Source of the DNA: Moorella glycerini
GTDB taxonomy: Bacteria > Bacillota > DSM-521 > Neomoorellales > Neomoorellaceae
Length of the DNA stretch: 64,000 nt
Direction of reading: 5' to 3'
Assembly (NCBI RefSeq): GCF_009735625.1
Contig: NZ_CP046244.1
Span: forward strand, 3,236,909 to 3,300,908
Shown here: piece after piece, positions 1-8,058 of the stretch
How positions within the stretch are numbered: the first letter of the stretch is position 1
Layout: each line of letters opens with the position of its first letter
Notes under the pieces: generated by a model
Told to the model about the DNA's origin: nothing
The model's input: the letters and a program-made list of their open reading frames with translations, nothing else
The model's database searches: none
Program-made: the position numbers and the translations under genes

Positions 1-500
1 CCGTCTTCTTTTTGGTTCTATTACCTTTTTTAACCGAACCCAAAAAAAGCTTTGCTCCCTTCGCCCGGGCCGTAATCATAGCAACATTGCTCACCACGCT
101 GGTACTGGTGCGTAACATCATCGTCCTGGGCGCATCCGAAACGGCGCGCATTAATTTCCCCAGCCTTATAGCCATCCAGATGATTAATATTGGCGACTTT
201 TTGCAACGCCTGGAACCGGTCATCATTTTCGTCTGGAGTTTTACCATTTTATTGAAACTGACTGTTGTCTACTATACCTTTACCCTGGGCACGGCCCAGC
301 TTTTAGGCCTGCAGGATTACCGCCCCCTTGTGCTGCCGGCAGGCCTTCTGCTAACCTTTTTCACCATGAGCCTCTATGAAAATTTTTCCCAAATGATAAT
401 CTTTGCCGGTCGCGCCTTCCCGTTTTATTTCCTCCCTGCTTACCTGATCTACCCGGCCTCGCTGCTCCTGGTAGCTAAAATACGTAACATTAAAGGGTGA
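1..500 (+). CDS. Spore germination permease, GerAB type (5' partial)
   Basis: The reading frame is open from the first bases of the window, so only the C-terminal part (about 165 residues) is present; the TTG at 12 is not a convincing start. The fragment is very hydrophobic, with four or five membrane segments and short polar loops, and ends in a basic tail (AKIRNIKG), as in the C-terminal half of GerAB / endospore-germination permeases of the APC superfamily. In that family the B subunit sits in the inner spore membrane with GerA and GerC subunits and takes part in germinant sensing. The small acid-soluble spore protein gene just downstream supports a sporulation context. The assignment rests on topology and resemblance of a fragment. 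Confidence 0.72.
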   Translation, partial: VFFLVLLPFLTEPKKSFAPFARAVIIATLLTTLVLVRNIIVLGASETARINFPSLIAIQMINIGDFLQRLEPVIIFVWSFTILLKLTVVYYTFTLGTAQLLGLQDYRPLVLPAGLLLTFFTMSLYENFSQMIIFAGRAFPFYFLPAYLIYPASLLLVAKIRNIKG

Positions 501-564
501 GACCACTGCTAACAGGTACATAATTCCCTGCCTGTACCGGTACAATATTGCGGGGGTGATTAAA

Positions 565-816
565 ATGGGCCACAAAAAGGATAATGACCGGCTGCGGACG
601 GAAAGACAGCTCGACAAATTAAAGTGGGAAACAGCCAAAGAATTGGGCCTGGACGATGACCTGGCCAGCGCAGGAGATGAATTGACCACCAGGGAAGCCG
701 GTAAAATCGGCGGCAATATGGTGCGCAAGCTGGTCAAGGCCGGGGAAAAGGCCCTGGCCGGGGAAGGCGATCGGAAAGCCCGTTTAAACCTGCAGGATAG
801 CTATAGCCGGTCATAA
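565..816 (+). CDS. Alpha/beta-type small acid-soluble spore protein
   Basis: This 83-residue basic protein contains the SASP signature: a block reading KWETAKELGL near residue 22 and a second block TTREAGKIGGNMVRKLV near residue 42, which resembles the GGxMVRRL(I/V) motif. Proteins of this family coat spore DNA and hold it in an A-like form that resists UV damage, then are degraded at germination. I chose ATG 565 because the GGGGGTG at 552-558 makes a ribosome site at good distance; the in-frame GTG at 556 lies inside that site. The C-terminal tail is longer than in classical SspA/B. The gene probably forms a single-gene unit closed by the hairpin that overlaps its stop codon. Confidence 0.85.
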   Translation: MGHKKDNDRLRTERQLDKLKWETAKELGLDDDLASAGDELTTREAGKIGGNMVRKLVKAGEKALAGEGDRKARLNLQDSYSRS

Positions 817-832
817 ACCGGCTTATTTTTTT
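805..832 (+). terminator. Rho-independent terminator after the SASP gene
   Basis: AGCCGGT (805-811) pairs with ACCGGCT (817-823) around a five-base loop and is followed by TATTTTTTT. The left arm includes the last sense codons of the SASP gene. Confidence 0.85.
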
Positions 833-944
833 GGGTTTTGTAGCCGCGGCCAGCTTAGCTGTACCATGGCCTTTTAGTCCGGGCAAAAAACTGTGCCTCC
901 CGGCATAAAGTTTAGCAGGCAAGAAACTTCCGGGAGGGAGAGCC

Positions 945-1418
945 ATGTTAACAGAAAGTATGGAAGATTACCTGGAGATGATCTACAGGCTAATCCAGGA
1001 AAAAGGTTATGTCCGGGCGGTCGACCTGGCCGGAGCCCTGAACGTCCAGCCTTCATCCGTGACCAGGATGATACAAAAGCTCCATGAAGAAGGTTTTATC
1101 CAGTACGAAAAGTACCGGCATATTGCCCTCACCGATAAAGGGAAGCGGCTGGGATATTTCCTCGTCTGGCGCGATGCCATGCTCAAAGAGTTTTTAACCC
1201 TCCTCAACGCCCGGGTAGGGGTGGAAGAACAGGTAGAAGGTATCGAGCATTACATCACGCCGCCTACCATGTGCCTGTTCCGCAACCTGGTCCAGTATTT
1301 TCGCACCCATCCCGAGTGCCTGGAGGAACTCCAGGCCATGAACCGGCTTAACAAGTACCCGGAAGGAGAAAAACTGGAGGACCTCAGGGCCTGGCTGTTC
1401 CGCCACAGCAGCGACTAG
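945..1418 (+). CDS. MntR/DtxR-family metal-dependent transcriptional regulator
   Basis: A 157-residue protein with an N-terminal winged helix (about 5-70) and a metal-binding/dimerisation domain, close in length and sequence to Bacillus MntR. Residues equivalent to the MntR ligands are visible: D8 and E11 in ESMEDYLEMIY, and E98, E101, H102 in VEGIEHY. The position of the MntR ligand H77 is an aspartate here (LVWRDAM), so metal choice may differ from Mn(II), for example toward Fe(II). The start ATG has a strong GGGAGGGAG site at 932-940. The gene converges on the feo operon with only six bases between stop codons, so iron-transport control is the natural guess; this is inference from context. 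Confidence 0.85.
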   Translation: MLTESMEDYLEMIYRLIQEKGYVRAVDLAGALNVQPSSVTRMIQKLHEEGFIQYEKYRHIALTDKGKRLGYFLVWRDAMLKEFLTLLNARVGVEEQVEGIEHYITPPTMCLFRNLVQYFRTHPECLEELQAMNRLNKYPEGEKLEDLRAWLFRHSSD

Positions 1419-1424
1419 GGAGCA

Positions 1425-2825
1425 TTAACCCCCAAGCGCGGCTCCTAATAGACCTGCCAGCAGCTTTGCCAGGAAGCAGGCAGCAAAGCCCAGGGCCGTC
1501 GGGATGACAGCCGCCAGGAGGGGCCACTTCAGGCTTTTTGTTTCTTTATAAATGGTCAGCAGGGTGGTCCCGCAGGGCCAGTGCAACAGGGAAAACAGCA
1601 TGACATTAAGGGCGGTAATCCAGGTCCACCCGTGCCGCACCAGGATTTCTCCCAGCGCGGCCAGGCTATCCACCTCTGTGAGCATACCGGTGGCAAGGTA
1701 ACTCATCAACAGGATGGGGATGACGATCTCATTGGCCGGCAGGCCCAGAATGAAGGCCAGGAGGATGTAGCCATCCAGGCCCACAGTCTTTCCTAAGGGC
1801 TGCAGCCAGCCGGCCAGGTGGTCGATAATACTGGAAGTGCCCAGGTGGACATTGGCCAGGACCCAGGTAAAGGCTCCGGCCGGAGCGGCCACCAGGACAG
1901 CCCTGGCCAGCACATAGAGGGTCCGGTCCAGGACGGAGCGGGCGATTACCCGTAACACCTGGGGCGGCCGGTAGGGGGGCAATTCCAGGGTAAAGGAGGA
2001 GGGTACACCTTTCAGGAGGGTCCGGGAGAGCAACCAGGACGTAAAAAACATCAGTACAATACCCAGCAAGATAATCCCGGCCACAGTGAGGGTTGCTACC
2101 GCCGTCTCGGCCGCCGTGGTGAGCAAACCGCCCATAAAGATAGCGGCCAGGGTAATTAGCGTAGGCAAACGACCGTTGCAGGGGGAAAAATTGTTGGTCA
2201 GGATGGCCAACAGCCGTTCCCGGGGGGAATCAATGATGCGGCAGCCCACGACGCCGGCAGCATTGCAACCGAAGCCCATGCACATGGTTAAGGCCTGCTT
2301 GCCATGAGCGCCAGCCTTTTTAAAGAAATTGTCCAGGTTAAAGGCAATGCGCGGCAGGTAACCCAGGTCCTCCAGGAGGGTAAACAGGGGGAAAAAGATG
2401 GCCATGGGCGGCAGCATGACGGCAACCACCCAGGCCAGGGTGCGGTACATGCCCAGGACCACGATGCCATATAACCAGGCAGGGGCACCCAGCCGTTGGA
2501 ATAAACTGGTAAGTATATCCTGGAAAGCAAAAAGTAAGCTGGCCAGCAGCGCGGAGGGGTAATTGGCCCCTTTAAGGGTCAGCCAGAAGACAAAGGCCAG
2601 CAAAGCCAGCATGATGGGGTATCCCCAGAGCCTGGAGGTTAAAATGGCATCCAGCCGCCAGTCAAGATCCCGCCGCGGCGCAGGTGCCTCCTTGACGGCC
2701 CGGGAAGCAATGGCTTCCGCCCGGGCGTAAAGGGCCGCTACAATCCGGTCGCGGTAAGAATCCTCCAGGTCACCGGTCAGGCGCCGGGCCTCACTAAGTA
2801 CCAGGTCGGTTTTCTCGCCAGTCAT
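1425..2825 (-). CDS. feoB: FeoB membrane-domain protein (split FeoB, C-terminal half)
   Basis: This 466-residue protein matches the membrane part of FeoB, the ferrous iron permease: a leading helical stretch, a DAILTSRLWGYPIML entry into the first helix, about eight to ten membrane segments, the first Gate region with conserved cysteines (MCMGFGCNAAGVVGC) and the second Gate region (GLPANEIVIPILL). It lacks the G domain, which is encoded by the gene immediately upstream. ATG 2825 lies 12 bases after the TGA of the GTPase gene and has GGAGG and GAGGTG upstream, so the split looks genuine rather than a point frameshift. The two proteins add up to about 740 residues, like an intact FeoB. Confidence 0.9.
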   Translation of the reverse strand: MTGEKTDLVLSEARRLTGDLEDSYRDRIVAALYARAEAIASRAVKEAPAPRRDLDWRLDAILTSRLWGYPIMLALLAFVFWLTLKGANYPSALLASLLFAFQDILTSLFQRLGAPAWLYGIVVLGMYRTLAWVVAVMLPPMAIFFPLFTLLEDLGYLPRIAFNLDNFFKKAGAHGKQALTMCMGFGCNAAGVVGCRIIDSPRERLLAILTNNFSPCNGRLPTLITLAAIFMGGLLTTAAETAVATLTVAGIILLGIVLMFFTSWLLSRTLLKGVPSSFTLELPPYRPPQVLRVIARSVLDRTLYVLARAVLVAAPAGAFTWVLANVHLGTSSIIDHLAGWLQPLGKTVGLDGYILLAFILGLPANEIVIPILLMSYLATGMLTEVDSLAALGEILVRHGWTWITALNVMLFSLLHWPCGTTLLTIYKETKSLKWPLLAAVIPTALGFAACFLAKLLAGLLGAALGG

Positions 2826-2837
2826 TATGCCAGCACC

Positions 2838-3656
2838 TCACTTCCTCCCTGCTAGTGCCGCGCAAGCGGCGTGTGTCATAGCGGCATGGGCATCATGTAA
2901 AGCGGGCTCAGTCAATTTTACATCTAAAAAACGTTCTATACTCGGTAATAAAGATCTGTCGCCTTCCAGCAGGCGCAGGGCCACCCACCGGGCATTGAGC
3001 CGGCCCCTTAAAAGCGGCTGCAATTGCCTTGTCAGCTGGCCTGCGGCCGCTTCAATATCGTCATCATAAATTATAGGAGTGGGAACCGGTTGAAGTGCGC
3101 CTGTAGCCACGGCAGCGATGACATCTTTCAACCGGGTAAGCCCCTCACCCTTTCTGGCAGCCGTCGGTATCACAGGTACTCCCAGTTCGCTGGCCAGGAG
3201 GGGTATGTCAATCACAATGCTTTTCCGCCGGGCTTCGTCCATGAGATTCAAGCAGACTACCACCGCGCTAGTTATTTCCGTTACCTGGAGGACCAGGTTG
3301 AGGTTGCGTTCCAGGCAGGTGGCATCGACGACCACCACCGTAACATCGGGCCTGCCGAAGCAAATAAAGTCCCGGGCCACCTGTTCTTCGACGGAATTGG
3401 CCAGTAAGGAGTACGTGCCGGGGAGATCCACTAGGGTAAAGGTATGACCCTGGTGGGTAAACCTGCCCCGGGCCTGTAAAACCGTTTTCCCCGGCCAGTT
3501 ACCGGTGTGCTGCCTTAAACCCGTGAGGGCATTAAAAATCGTACTCTTGCCGGCATTGGGATTCCCGGCCAGCGCTACCACGTAGCCTTCGCTGCCGGCC
3601 GGGAGAAAGTTTTTTCGTAAAGTAGAAAACCCTGTCGCCTGCTTTGTTAGCCCCAT
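2838..3656 (-). CDS. feoB: FeoB GTPase-domain protein (split FeoB, N-terminal half)
   Basis: A cytosolic 272-residue protein with all FeoB G-domain motifs: G1 GNPNAGKST, the FeoB-specific NWPGKTV, G3 DLPGTYSL, G4 NLMD and a G5-like TAARKGEG, followed by the helical GDI-like region. It would power or gate the separate membrane subunit encoded next. I chose ATG 3656, nine bases after GGAGG; the GTG at 3665 abuts that site. The ribosome site for the membrane half lies in its last codons, which suggests coupled translation. It is preceded by feoA 15 bases upstream. Confidence 0.9.
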   Translation of the reverse strand: MGLTKQATGFSTLRKNFLPAGSEGYVVALAGNPNAGKSTIFNALTGLRQHTGNWPGKTVLQARGRFTHQGHTFTLVDLPGTYSLLANSVEEQVARDFICFGRPDVTVVVVDATCLERNLNLVLQVTEITSAVVVCLNLMDEARRKSIVIDIPLLASELGVPVIPTAARKGEGLTRLKDVIAAVATGALQPVPTPIIYDDDIEAAAGQLTRQLQPLLRGRLNARWVALRLLEGDRSLLPSIERFLDVKLTEPALHDAHAAMTHAACAALAGRK

Positions 3657-3671
3657 TCTAGCCACCCTCCT

Positions 3672-3908
3672 TTATACTGGCCGTACCAGGACCTGCCGGC
3701 CTTCTTCCCGCCGCAGGGCAATGGTTGCCCCGCGGATAAAAAAGGCCGTAGGGTCACCACTGGGACTGCGGCGTAAGGCCACCACCCTGGTGCCCGGTAC
3801 CAGCCCGAGATCCAGGAGGCGGCGCCGGGCCAGGCCCCATGCTTGTAAGGAAACTACTTCGCCGGAACTGCCCGGCCTGAGGTTGCTGAGGCTGGTGATC
3901 GCTCTCAT
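3672..3908 (-). CDS. feoA: FeoA-family protein (SH3-like)
   Basis: A 78-residue small SH3-fold protein with the FeoA pattern: LSNLRPGSSGEVVSL at the start, RRRLLDLGLVPGT in the middle and a closing GATIALRREEG segment. FeoA is a cytosolic partner of FeoB in ferrous iron uptake. ATG 3908 has a strong GAGGGGAG site; an upstream in-frame extension to 3989 has no such support. It is the first gene of feoA-feoB(GTPase)-feoB(membrane). Confidence 0.88.
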   Translation of the reverse strand: MRAITSLSNLRPGSSGEVVSLQAWGLARRRLLDLGLVPGTRVVALRRSPSGDPTAFFIRGATIALRREEGRQVLVRPV

Positions 3909-4238
3909 CGGCACTCCCCTCTTCTTAACTGATACCTGATTACCCGGCTTCCTTACCGGGAATGCCCTGGAATTGCTAGAAACCCACATTTTTGCTTGCC
4001 ACGCAATCCCTTGCCGGCCGGCAACTTTCTGATATCAGGCTATGCCGTTTCTCAGGCCGTTGTTACCCCTCCCTTGAAACCGGAAAAAATTTTTGCCTGG
4101 CAAAGCATGGCAACCAGTAGCAGGTTTAAATTAAAAGGCCCTGAGAGCAACCCAGGACCCACTTCCCCGCCGGTTTTCAGCGTTCCTTTCAACAGGAATA
4201 AATAAGCTTATCGCCAATCTATTCCTTCACTAATTTTT
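3909..4238. promoter_or_regulatory. Intergenic region upstream of feoA with TTGCC/GGCAA palindromes
   Basis: No gene is supported in these 330 bases. They contain a perfect 14-base palindrome TTGCCGGCCGGCAA (4011-4024) and a second odd-centred one, TTTGCCTGGCAAA (about 4092-4104). The TTTGCC...GGCAAA arms resemble MntR/DtxR-type half sites, and the regulator at 945-1418 is a candidate binder. I could not fix a -10/-35 pair with confidence. Confidence 0.4.
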
Positions 4239-4508
4239 TCATACCTCAAGTTGTTCTATTACCCGTAAACGACCGCGGTCTTTGACCACCTTCACCTTTT
4301 TTTCCAACCTGACGCCTGCTGCCTGAAGAAGGGCCAGAGCAGGCACGCTTATTTCCGGCTCCAGCTCCAGGGCCAGGCCGCACAAAGAACTCAGCTCCCG
4401 GGGCATAGGTATGAGCCGCCCTTGCAGGCCGGCCCCACGGACGACTTTTTCCGCCTTTAAAGCATAATGGGTGGACGGAAAGGTCAATAATACCAGCTCG
4501 TCAGGCAT
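4239..4508 (-). CDS. DUF3343 protein (putative Se/S carrier-like)
   Basis: An 89-residue protein with the DUF3343 pattern: an early LLTFPSTHYALKAEKV helix that begins the ferredoxin-like fold, then a PMPRELSSLCGLAL segment with a conserved cysteine. Members of this family are usually encoded next to cysteine desulfurase or selenocysteine lyase-like enzymes and are suspected to accept persulfide or selenide on that cysteine. Here the start overlaps the end of the aminotransferase gene by eight bases, so they are translationally linked. Function is inferred from family context. Confidence 0.8.
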   Translation of the reverse strand: MPDELVLLTFPSTHYALKAEKVVRGAGLQGRLIPMPRELSSLCGLALELEPEISVPALALLQAAGVRLEKKVKVVKDRGRLRVIEQLEV

Positions 4509-5652
4509 CCCGCAACACCCCTACCAGTTCCTGCACTGCGGCCAGGGTGGCCTCGATTTCAGCAGCGGTGTTAAAGTACCCCGGGCTCAGGCGCAGGGTA
4601 CCTGTGGCCAGGGTACCGATGGTCTGGTGAGCCAGGGGGGCGCAGTGTAACCCCGAACGGGTTACAATTTCATAATGATCCGCCAGCCAGGCGCCGGCCT
4701 CTCCTGCCGACATGCCCCGGATATTGACTGATACCACCGGCACCTGCCTTGCCGGCTCCCCAGGGCCGTAGACAGTCACTTCCGGTACCTGCCGCAGGCC
4801 CTCTAAAAGCAGGGCCGTCAACTCCATGGTATGCCGGCGGATCTCCGCCAGTCCGGTTTCCTGGATAAAGCTTACCCCCGCTCCCAGGGCGGCGATGGCC
4901 GGGGCATTGATGGTGCCGCTCTCAAATTTGTCCGGCAGTATTTCCGGCTGGGCTAACGACTCCGACCCGCTACCCGTACCGCCGTAAATGAGGGGCCTGA
5001 TGGTATCCGGGTAGCGGATATAGAGGCCGCCGGTCCCGGGAGGGCCCATTAAGCCCTTATGGCCGGTGAAGGCCAGCAGGGTAATCCCGGCCGTTTCTAC
5101 ATCTACGGGAATTTCCCCGGCCGTCTGGGCCGTGTCTACTAAATACTGGAGGTGGTGGCGGCGGGCGATCTCGCCAACTTCATCAACGGGCATGATGGTC
5201 CCGGTAACATTGGAGGCATGGGTGAGGCAGATCAGCCTGGTGCGGGGTGTAATGGCTTCTTCTACTGCCAGGGGATTGATGGTCCCGTCGGCGGCACAGT
5301 TGACGATGGTAAAATCCACGCCCCTGTTTTGCAGGGCATATAAGGGCCTGGTCACAGCATTATGCTCCATGCTGCTGATAACGACATGATCGCCGGGTGC
5401 CAGCAGCCCCTGGAGGGCCAGGTTCAAGGCCGTCGTGGCATTGGGCGTGAAAATTATCTGTTCCGGCTCCCGGATGCCGAAAAATGCCGCCAGCAGTTCC
5501 CGGGTTTCCATTACTGCCAGGCCGGCGTCCAGTGCCGCTTTATTGGCCCCACGGTTGACGCTGCCGCTCAACTGCCGTAACCAGGCGTCAGCCGTCTGGT
5601 AGACGGCCTCCGGCTTGGGCCAGGAAGTGGCGGCATTGTTCAGGTAAATCAT
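4501..5652 (-). CDS. Class V aminotransferase / cysteine desulfurase family protein
   Basis: A 383-residue fold-type I PLP enzyme: N-terminal LNNAATSWPKPEAV, PLP-contact TPNATTALNLAL, SSMEHNAVTRPL, and the internal lysine in FTGHKGLMGPPGTGG that would form the Schiff base. The C-terminal SGLHCAPLAH carries the cysteine expected for desulfurase or selenocysteine lyase chemistry. It resembles the EF2568-type subfamily of cysteine desulfurases that pair with DUF3343 proteins. Likely reaction: removal of S or Se from cysteine or selenocysteine as enzyme-bound persulfide or selenide. The exact substrate is not determined by the sequence. Confidence 0.85.
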   Translation of the reverse strand: MIYLNNAATSWPKPEAVYQTADAWLRQLSGSVNRGANKAALDAGLAVMETRELLAAFFGIREPEQIIFTPNATTALNLALQGLLAPGDHVVISSMEHNAVTRPLYALQNRGVDFTIVNCAADGTINPLAVEEAITPRTRLICLTHASNVTGTIMPVDEVGEIARRHHLQYLVDTAQTAGEIPVDVETAGITLLAFTGHKGLMGPPGTGGLYIRYPDTIRPLIYGGTGSGSESLAQPEILPDKFESGTINAPAIAALGAGVSFIQETGLAEIRRHTMELTALLLEGLRQVPEVTVYGPGEPARQVPVVSVNIRGMSAGEAGAWLADHYEIVTRSGLHCAPLAHQTIGTLATGTLRLSPGYFNTAAEIEATLAAVQELVGVLRDA

Positions 5653-5788
5653 ATGCCAGTCTTTGCGCTCCCTGTTCCGGCTGGATGAGCCAGTGTTTTT
5701 CCAGCAGGTCTCCCCTGCTGTCCATATAATATTCTCTTTTTACCTGCGATACCCTGTATACGTAATATAACTTTTCGTTATAAGTCAT
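5588..5788 (-). CDS. Possible small protein, unrecognised
   Basis: A 66-codon frame begins with MTYNEKLYYVYRV and continues KREYYMDSRGDLLEK, a tyrosine- and charge-rich composition that reads like a real peptide. The last 20 or so residues lie inside the start of the aminotransferase gene in another frame and look like a shadow. The ribosome site is weak. It may be a small gene, a remnant, or chance. Confidence 0.3.
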   Translation of the reverse strand: MTYNEKLYYVYRVSQVKREYYMDSRGDLLEKHWLIQPEQGAQRLAYDLPEQCRHFLAQAGGRLPDG

Positions 5789-5860
5789 GTCCCGATAAAA
5801 AATCCCCCACCCGCATCCAGGCAGAGGACTTCTTCTCCCGCAGCAATAAACCGTTGAAAC

Positions 5861-6406
5861 TTAAAAAACCCGATCTAAATCTAAATCCAATTCGGGTAAA
5901 ACTGTGGAAGTAAAAGGTTGCTTGCCCCGCCGGGTGTAGAGCTCTTTTTTCTCTCCCCCGGGGGTAAAAGTGCAAACTTCGATAGTCTGGGCTACCGGGT
6001 GGACAAACCATATCTCCCGCACATGGTGGGCGGCATATAACTTTTTCTTGATTACCTGATCCCGCTCAGCGGTAGAAGGGGAGAGAATTTCAATTACCAG
6101 GTCCGGCCCGCCTTTGATATTGGCTTCAGTGATGATGGCCCGTCTTTCGTTGCTTATAAAGATTATGTCCGGTTGGACGACGTCTTCCGGTGTTAAATAA
6201 ACATCAATAGGGGAGTGGAGAATTATTCCTATCTTTTGTTCTTCCACATGTTGGCGTAAAATAAACTCCAGGTTCCCGGAAACCATCTGGTGGATGACAC
6301 TCGGTGCCGGTACCATATACAGCTTCCCCCCGATGAGCTCGTACCTTTTATCCTCCGGTAGCTGGCAATAGTCCTCGTAAGTAAATTTAACCTCGTTAAC
6401 GGCCAT
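5861..6406 (-). CDS. Uma2-family putative restriction endonuclease (DUF820)
   Basis: A 181-residue single-domain protein of the Uma2 family: FTYEDYCQLPEDKRYELIGGKLYM at the start (given in parts here: FTYEDYCQLP, then RYELIGGKLY), a PD residue pair in VVQPDIIFI, and the PD-(D/E)xK-type core DLVIEILSPST followed by KKKLYAAHHVREIWFV. Family members are small, often multi-copy proteins whose nuclease activity is predicted from the fold; targets are unknown. ATG 6406 follows GGGAGGG by six bases; ATG 6412 overlaps that site. It appears to be a single-gene unit. Confidence 0.85.
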   Translation of the reverse strand: MAVNEVKFTYEDYCQLPEDKRYELIGGKLYMVPAPSVIHQMVSGNLEFILRQHVEEQKIGIILHSPIDVYLTPEDVVQPDIIFISNERRAIITEANIKGGPDLVIEILSPSTAERDQVIKKKLYAAHHVREIWFVHPVAQTIEVCTFTPGGEKKELYTRRGKQPFTSTVLPELDLDLDRVF

Positions 6407-6457
6407 GTTCATCCCTCCCGGGACATTTCCTTTAGTGGTATTGTACCATTTGTTTAC

Positions 6458-6473
6458 CCGGCTTAAAAGCCGG
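6458..6473 (-). terminator. Hairpin downstream of the ABC-2 exporter operon
   Basis: CCGGCTT and AAGCCGG form a seven-base-pair stem with a two-base loop just after the permease stop. There is no good U-tract, so termination is possible but weakly supported. Confidence 0.35.
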
Positions 6474-6485
6474 CCGATTAAAACC

Positions 6486-7226
6486 TTATCGTACCTTCTG
6501 CACGGCTACCACTGCAGCAATGAACAATAGGGCTGCATAACCAGCCAGCACTGCCAGGGAGACGGGCAGGAGGCCCTGGCCCTGGGCCAGGGCCCGCAAA
6601 GCATAACTGGTATGGGTCAGGGGCAGGGCTTCAATGAGATAAGCCACGCCCTGGGGCAGGCGGTCCGGCAGGAAAAAGGTGCCGCTCAAAAAAGACATGG
6701 GCAAGATAACAAAGGTAGAAAAGTTGGACATGTCCTCATGGGAGTTGATGGTCATGGCCGCCACCACGCCTAAGGCGGCAAAAAGAAAACAGGTCAAAAT
6801 TATAATTATGAAAAACCAGGCGTTCAGGGCCAATTTTGCCCCGAATAAAAAAGCCAGGCCCAGGATAATCAAAGAAGCAATCAGGCCGCGCACCGTACCC
6901 GCCAGGACTTGACCGAAAACAAAGGAGCCGGCGCTTAAGGGAGCAATCAGGTATTCTTCTAAGGTTTTATAGTATAAGCGGCTGATGTTCAGGGAAATGC
7001 CTACGGCGTTAAAGCTGGTGTTCATAGCCGAAAGGGCGATAATGCCGGGTACGACAAATTCCAGGTAATTACCCCCGTCTATGCGAATGCCCCGGCCCAG
7101 GCCCCAGCCGAAAGCCACCAGGTACAGGAAGGGACTCACCAACCGCGAAGCAAAAAATTTATAGAAGGTACGCTTAAGGACAATCATTTCCCGCCAGAAA
7201 ACCGTATAAAACTCCATGTTAATCAT
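6486..7226 (-). CDS. ABC-2 type exporter permease (DrrB-like)
   Basis: A 246-residue membrane protein with about six hydrophobic segments and the ABC-2 family signature near the end (FLSGTFFLPDRLPQGVAYLIEALPLTHTSYALRAL region, about residues 180-215). Together with the ATPase just upstream it forms an exporter of the drug-resistance/ABC-2 type. Its start overlaps the end of the ATPase gene by eight bases. It is the last gene of the riboswitch-led operon that contains cobN, so the cargo may be linked to tetrapyrrole or metal chemistry; that link is inference. Confidence 0.85.
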   Translation of the reverse strand: MINMEFYTVFWREMIVLKRTFYKFFASRLVSPFLYLVAFGWGLGRGIRIDGGNYLEFVVPGIIALSAMNTSFNAVGISLNISRLYYKTLEEYLIAPLSAGSFVFGQVLAGTVRGLIASLIILGLAFLFGAKLALNAWFFIIIILTCFLFAALGVVAAMTINSHEDMSNFSTFVILPMSFLSGTFFLPDRLPQGVAYLIEALPLTHTSYALRALAQGQGLLPVSLAVLAGYAALLFIAAVVAVQKVR

Positions 7227-8058
7227 TCACCTTCCGCCCTGTTAACTCAATAAAAACGTCTTCCAGGTTAGTAGCGCGAATTAAAACATTGCCTGTTACT
7301 TTGCGGGCATAATCCAGGGCCTCCTCCCGGCAGGAGAAGAGTTTATACCCTGTTTCCGTACCCGCAAAGGACTCTACAGCCACTTCCCCTACTTTTTGTT
7401 TCAGCTCGCCGGGCGTACCCAGGGCAATGAGTTGCCCCCGGTCCATAATGCCTACCCGGTGGCAGAGCATCTCGGCTTCTTCAATGTAATGGGTGGTCAA
7501 GAGTACGGTCATCCCCTCAGTATTCATCCGCCGGATTAAATCCCAGATTTTCCGGCGGGTCTGGGGGTCCAGACCCACCGTAGGCTCGTCCAGGAAAAGG
7601 ACGCGCGGCCGGTGCATCAGCGCCCGGGCGATCATCAGCCGTCGCTTCATCCCGCCGGAAAATTTACTCACCAGGTCATCGGCCCGCTCCTCCAGTTCCA
7701 CATAAGCTAAGAGTTCATTAATCCTTTCTTGCCGCTCTTTAGTGGACATCTTATGCAGGCGGCCATGCAGTTCCAGATTTTCCCAGGCAGTAAGTTCCTG
7801 GTCCAGGTTCATCTGCTGGGGCACTACGCCAATTGCTTGTTTCACCTTACCTAAATCCCGCGTTACATCGTAGCCGTTGATCAGTGCCCTGCCGCTGCTG
7901 GGCCTGGTTAGCATAGTCAGCATCCTCACAGTGGTAGTTTTGCCGGCACCATTTGGGCCAAGTAAAGCAAAGATTTCTCCGCTTTTGATCTGGAGGTTCA
8001 GTCCGGCTACGGCCACAATATTACCATAATGCTTGGTAAGCCCCTGGAGTTCAATCAC
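7219..8058 (-). CDS. ABC exporter ATP-binding protein (DrrA-like)
   Basis: A 279-residue nucleotide-binding subunit: Walker A GPNGAGKTTT, Q-loop in VPQQMNLD, signature FSGGMKRRL, Walker B VLFLDEPTVGLDP, and H-switch TTHYIEE. The C-terminal extension (about 220-279) is typical of the ABC-2/daunorubicin-resistance class, as opposed to importers. GTG 8058 overlaps the stop of the ChlI-like gene by four bases, so translation is coupled. Pairs with the permease at 6486-7226. Confidence 0.88.
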   Translation of the reverse strand: MIELQGLTKHYGNIVAVAGLNLQIKSGEIFALLGPNGAGKTTTVRMLTMLTRPSSGRALINGYDVTRDLGKVKQAIGVVPQQMNLDQELTAWENLELHGRLHKMSTKERQERINELLAYVELEERADDLVSKFSGGMKRRLMIARALMHRPRVLFLDEPTVGLDPQTRRKIWDLIRRMNTEGMTVLLTTHYIEEAEMLCHRVGIMDRGQLIALGTPGELKQKVGEVAVESFAGTETGYKLFSCREEALDYARKVTGNVLIRATNLEDVFIELTGRKVND

